Shown here: in pieces, positions 7,107 through 8,374 of the stretch
Layout of the letters: each line of letters opens with the position of its first letter
Position numbering within the stretch: position 1 is the stretch's first letter
From: an uncultured Holophagaceae bacterium
Lineage (GTDB): Bacteria > Acidobacteriota > Holophagae > Holophagales > Holophagaceae
Direction of reading: 5' to 3'
Length of the DNA stretch: 8,374 nucleotides
NCBI GenBank assembly: GCA_903876615.1
Contig: CAIRAS010000134.1
Location: forward strand, 1-8,374
Program-made: the position numbers and the translations under genes
The notes under the pieces: model-generated
What the model saw: the letters and a program-made list of their open reading frames with translations, nothing else
Told to the model about the DNA's origin: nothing
Databases searched by the model: none

Positions 7107-7126
7107 GGAAGCCTCCGACACGGAGG
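7107..7126 (-). promoter_or_regulatory. Perfect hairpin over the SD of the M29-like gene
   Basis: In the leftward mRNA, CCUCCG (7126-7121) pairs perfectly with CGGAGG (7117-7112) around a UGU loop. CGGAGG contains the complete SD of the downstream ATG at 7106, so the ribosome site is closed when the stem forms. The RraA-like stop codon is about 50 bases upstream, too far for a terminating ribosome to hold the stem open by itself. The rest of the 68-base gap has a direct repeat GGACCGGC (7153-7160 and 7165-7172). The pairing is seen; regulation is inferred. Confidence 0.5.
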
Positions 7127-7174
7127 ATGGCGCAGGGACACCGGCCTGTCGAGGACCGGCCCACGGACCGGCGC

Positions 7175-7873
7175 TCAGTCGCGTTTGAGCGCCCGGTCCT
7201 GGTAGGAGAAGGTGCTGCGCATGAGCTCATCGACGTTGACCAGCTCCCCGATGGTGGCGCCGGCCTTGATCTTCTCCTGGACCAGATGCTCCGTCTCCAG
7301 CAGCCGCTGGGCCTTCGCCAGGATCAGGGCCGCGTCAGCCTGGGGCACGACCACCACGCCGTTCCCGTCCACGACGACGATGTCCCCCGGGGAGACACTC
7401 ACCCCTGCGCACTGGATGGCCACATTCACATCGCCATAGCCGGTGACCCCGCCCACATTGGGCACCACGCCCTTGCAGAGCACCGGGAAGCGGATCTTCC
7501 GGATCTCCTCCACGTCCCGGCACGCCCCGTCGATGATGGCGGCGACCACCCCCCGGTTGAGTGCGGACATGGTCATGTTCTCGCCCCAGAAGGCGGTGTT
7601 CGTGGAGCCATGGGAGTCGATGACGACGATGTCGCCGGGTTGGCAGAGGTCGATGGCCTTGAAGGCGGCCGCCAAGTCCGCAGCGATGGTCTTCACGGTG
7701 ATGGCGGTGCCCACCAGGCGGATCCCTTCGAACAGCGGCTTCATGTCCGAGGTCATGGCGTTCAGCCGGCCCATGCAATCCGACAGGGCGCAGGTGATCG
7801 AGTCGTGGACGAGCAGGTCCCGGAAACCCTGGACGAGCTCCGGGGCTGGTCGTTCAATCGCTTCGTTGATCAT
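7175..7873 (-). CDS. RraA-like / 4-hydroxy-4-methyl-2-oxoglutarate aldolase family protein
   Basis: Protein of 232 residues of the RraA/MenG-like fold. Members include RraA (inhibitor of RNase E) and divalent-metal-dependent HMG/CHA aldolases and oxaloacetate decarboxylases. Seen: GTAITVKT (55-62), QPGDIVVID (78-86), WGENMTMSAL (96-105), AAIIDGACRD (111-120) with Arg119-Asp120 as the substrate/metal pair of the aldolases, and SPGDIVVVDGNGVVVVP (161-177). Length and the added C-terminal helical tail suit the aldolase type (about 220-240) better than true RraA (about 160), and keeping the Arg-Asp pair favours an enzyme. Annotation as a 'menaquinone methyltransferase' would be a known naming error for this family. 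The ATG at 7873 has only a weak SD-like GGGATGG upstream. It is the first gene of a probable two-gene unit with the M29-like gene. The true substrate is unknown. Confidence 0.87.
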   Translation of the reverse strand: MINEAIERPAPELVQGFRDLLVHDSITCALSDCMGRLNAMTSDMKPLFEGIRLVGTAITVKTIAADLAAAFKAIDLCQPGDIVVIDSHGSTNTAFWGENMTMSALNRGVVAAIIDGACRDVEEIRKIRFPVLCKGVVPNVGGVTGYGDVNVAIQCAGVSVSPGDIVVVDGNGVVVVPQADAALILAKAQRLLETEHLVQEKIKAGATIGELVNVDELMRSTFSYQDRALKRD

Positions 7874-7962
7874 GGAACCATCCCAGTAAAAACCGATCTG
7901 GCAGGATACCCCCGAAGTCGAATTTCATCCCAGCTTGGGCCAGGTGACAGGGCCTTTGCTTT

Positions 7963-8037
7963 TATCCCCTTCATCCCCTGCATCCCTGTTTGCAAGAAAA
8001 AGCCAAGGGAACAGGGATGAAGGGGATGAAGGGGATA
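7963..8037. repeat. Inverted repeat made of three plus three nonamer units (ATCCCCTTC type)
   Basis: The left arm 7963-7990 has three direct units after its first T: ATCCCCTTC, ATCCCCTGC, ATCCCTGTT. The right arm 8010-8037 is its reverse complement at 27 of 28 positions, the only mismatch being G7980 against A8020. The loop is 19 bases (7991-8009) and purine-rich. The left arm is mostly pyrimidine and the loop plus right arm mostly purine, so the strand bias is strong. It sits between the 3' end of ilvA and the 5' end of the RraA-like gene. Unlike the 5850-5924 element it is not followed by a T-run on either strand, so it does not look like a simple terminator. No protein is plausible in it. 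Confidence 0.9.
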
Positions 8038-8040
8038 CCT

Positions 8041-8081
8041 GAAAACGGCAACGTGGGCCCTTGTTGCAGGCCCCTGTTTTC
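8041..8081. other. Nested inverted repeats downstream of ilvA, possible terminator
   Basis: An outer pair GAAAAC (8041-8046) / GTTTTC (8076-8081) encloses a 20-base near-palindrome (8048-8067) whose arms match at 8 of 10 positions around the centre GGGCCC. On the leftward strand the inner palindrome is followed by CGTTTTC, so it might end ilvA transcription, though four Ts is weak. It starts only four bases after the nonamer element. Function is inferred. Confidence 0.3.
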
Positions 8082-8121
8082 CTCCGCGCCCCTCCGCCCT
8101 CTCGTCTTTTCTCCGCGAGAG
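8081..8121. repeat. CTCCGC-rich degenerate repeat with short hairpin
   Basis: CCTCCGC occurs at 8081-8087 and 8091-8097, and CTCCGCG at 8111-8117. CTCTCG (8099-8104) pairs with CGAGAG (8116-8121) around an eleven-base loop. This may be a decayed third member of the tandem-unit inverted repeat type seen at 5850-5924 and 7963-8037, or simply low-complexity GC-rich sequence beyond the ilvA stop. It lies 17 bases downstream of the ilvA stop codon. Confidence 0.3.
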
Positions 8122-8137
8122 TTGTTCTCTTTCCCAC

Positions 8138-8374
8138 CTACCCCAAGAACAGCCGGTAGGCCGGGTTCTGGGCTTCGTCGACCCAGGCGTAGCCCAGGTT
8201 GTCGAGGAAGGCGCGGAACTCGGCATGGTCGTCAGGGGGCACTTCGATGCCCACGAGGACGCGGCCGTAGTCGGCGCCGTGGTTGCGGTAGTGGAAGAGG
8301 GTGATGTTCCAGTCGCTGCTCATGCTGCCCAGGAAGCGCAGGAGGGCGCCCGGCCGCTCGGGGAACTCGAAGCG
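8138..8374 (-). CDS. ilvA: Threonine dehydratase IlvA, C-terminal regulatory end only (N-terminus outside window)
   Basis: The last 78 residues of biosynthetic threonine deaminase, which makes 2-oxobutanoate from threonine as the first step of isoleucine synthesis. Seen: the ACT-like regulatory (Thr_dehydrat_C) domain, with RPGALLRFL, WNITLFHYRNHGADYGRVL and the closing NPAYRLFLG; these follow the E. coli IlvA C-terminus closely (WNISLFHYRSHGTDYGRVL, NPAFRFFLAG). The reading frame continues without a stop to base 8374, so this is a partial gene cut by the window edge, not a stand-alone 61-residue protein starting at the internal Met (8323). Presence of this domain points to the allosteric, isoleucine-inhibited form rather than the short catabolic TdcB type. 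The 264-base gap rich in inverted repeats separates it from the RraA-like gene, so they are probably separate transcripts. Confidence 0.93.
   Translation of the reverse strand, partial: RFEFPERPGALLRFLGSMSSDWNITLFHYRNHGADYGRVLVGIEVPPDDHAEFRAFLDNLGYAWVDEAQNPAYRLFLG

Noticed and set aside
5958..7121. GTG at 7121-7119 as start of the M29-like gene
   Set aside because: It lies in the loop/arm of the SD hairpin and lacks its own SD, while the ATG at 7106 has GGAGG at good spacing.
5901..7205. A 434-codon + strand open frame over the M29-like gene, and 7127-8020 over the RraA-like gene
   Set aside because: His/Gly/Val-rich antisense products without domain signatures; the first begins inside the octamer hairpin and the second crosses the nonamer region.
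7872..7881. Small dyad ATGGAACCAT over the start of the RraA-like gene
   Set aside because: The two-base centre is too small for an RNA loop and the arms are only four bases; not distinguishable from chance.
7874..7962. TATCCT (minus strand) as the -10 box of the RraA-like gene
   Set aside because: Only a partial match and no acceptable -35 at usual spacing; no promoter could be supported.
5850..8037. CRISPR array
   Set aside because: The units are 8-9 bases, directly abutting, without spacers, and arranged as inverted arms.
8138..8323. Stand-alone small protein starting at the Met at 8323
   Set aside because: The frame stays open to the window edge and the preceding residues match the IlvA C-terminal domain, so it is the end of ilvA.

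Overview
The window is high-GC DNA with bacterial gene structure: Shine-Dalgarno (SD) sites, a GTGA stop/start overlap, a lipoprotein signal and short gaps. The mix of a secreted tricorn-type protease, a long-form RsmE, a CoA-transferase and GC-rich codon use would fit an acidobacterium such as the Holophagae/Geothrix group. That placement is an impression from gene style; no marker gene here fixes the taxon.

Layout. At the left edge a class I acyl-CoA transferase/hydrolase gene runs leftwards and is cut off at base 1. It diverges across a 144-base gap from a rightward block: a TfoX N-terminal-domain protein (933-1286), rsmE overlapping it by 4 bases (1283-1990), then after 64 bases a 1066-residue exported tricorn-like protease (2055-5255), and after 35 bases a small SnoaL/DUF4440-type lipoprotein (5291-5797). 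A 160-base convergent gap holds a large hairpin made of octamer repeats. From there all genes run leftwards: an M29-type metalloenzyme (5958-7106), an RraA/HMG-aldolase-like protein (7175-7873), and the C-terminal end of threonine dehydratase ilvA (8138 to the right edge). The 264-base gap between ilvA and the RraA-like gene carries a second large hairpin built of nonamer repeats and further weaker inverted repeats.

How the genes work together. tfoX-like and rsmE are translationally coupled. The protease and the lipoprotein are probably co-transcribed envelope proteins: the first has an export signal and a complete tricorn catalytic set, the second a lipobox. The M29-like and RraA-like genes look like a two-gene catabolic or hydrolytic module of unknown substrate.

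The most unusual content is non-coding. Two unrelated sequences follow the same design, three tandem 8- or 9-base units facing three inverted units across a 19-25 base loop. In addition, two leftward genes have their SD sequence locked inside a hairpin. No CRISPR, insertion sequence, tRNA, rRNA, prophage or recognised defence locus is visible.
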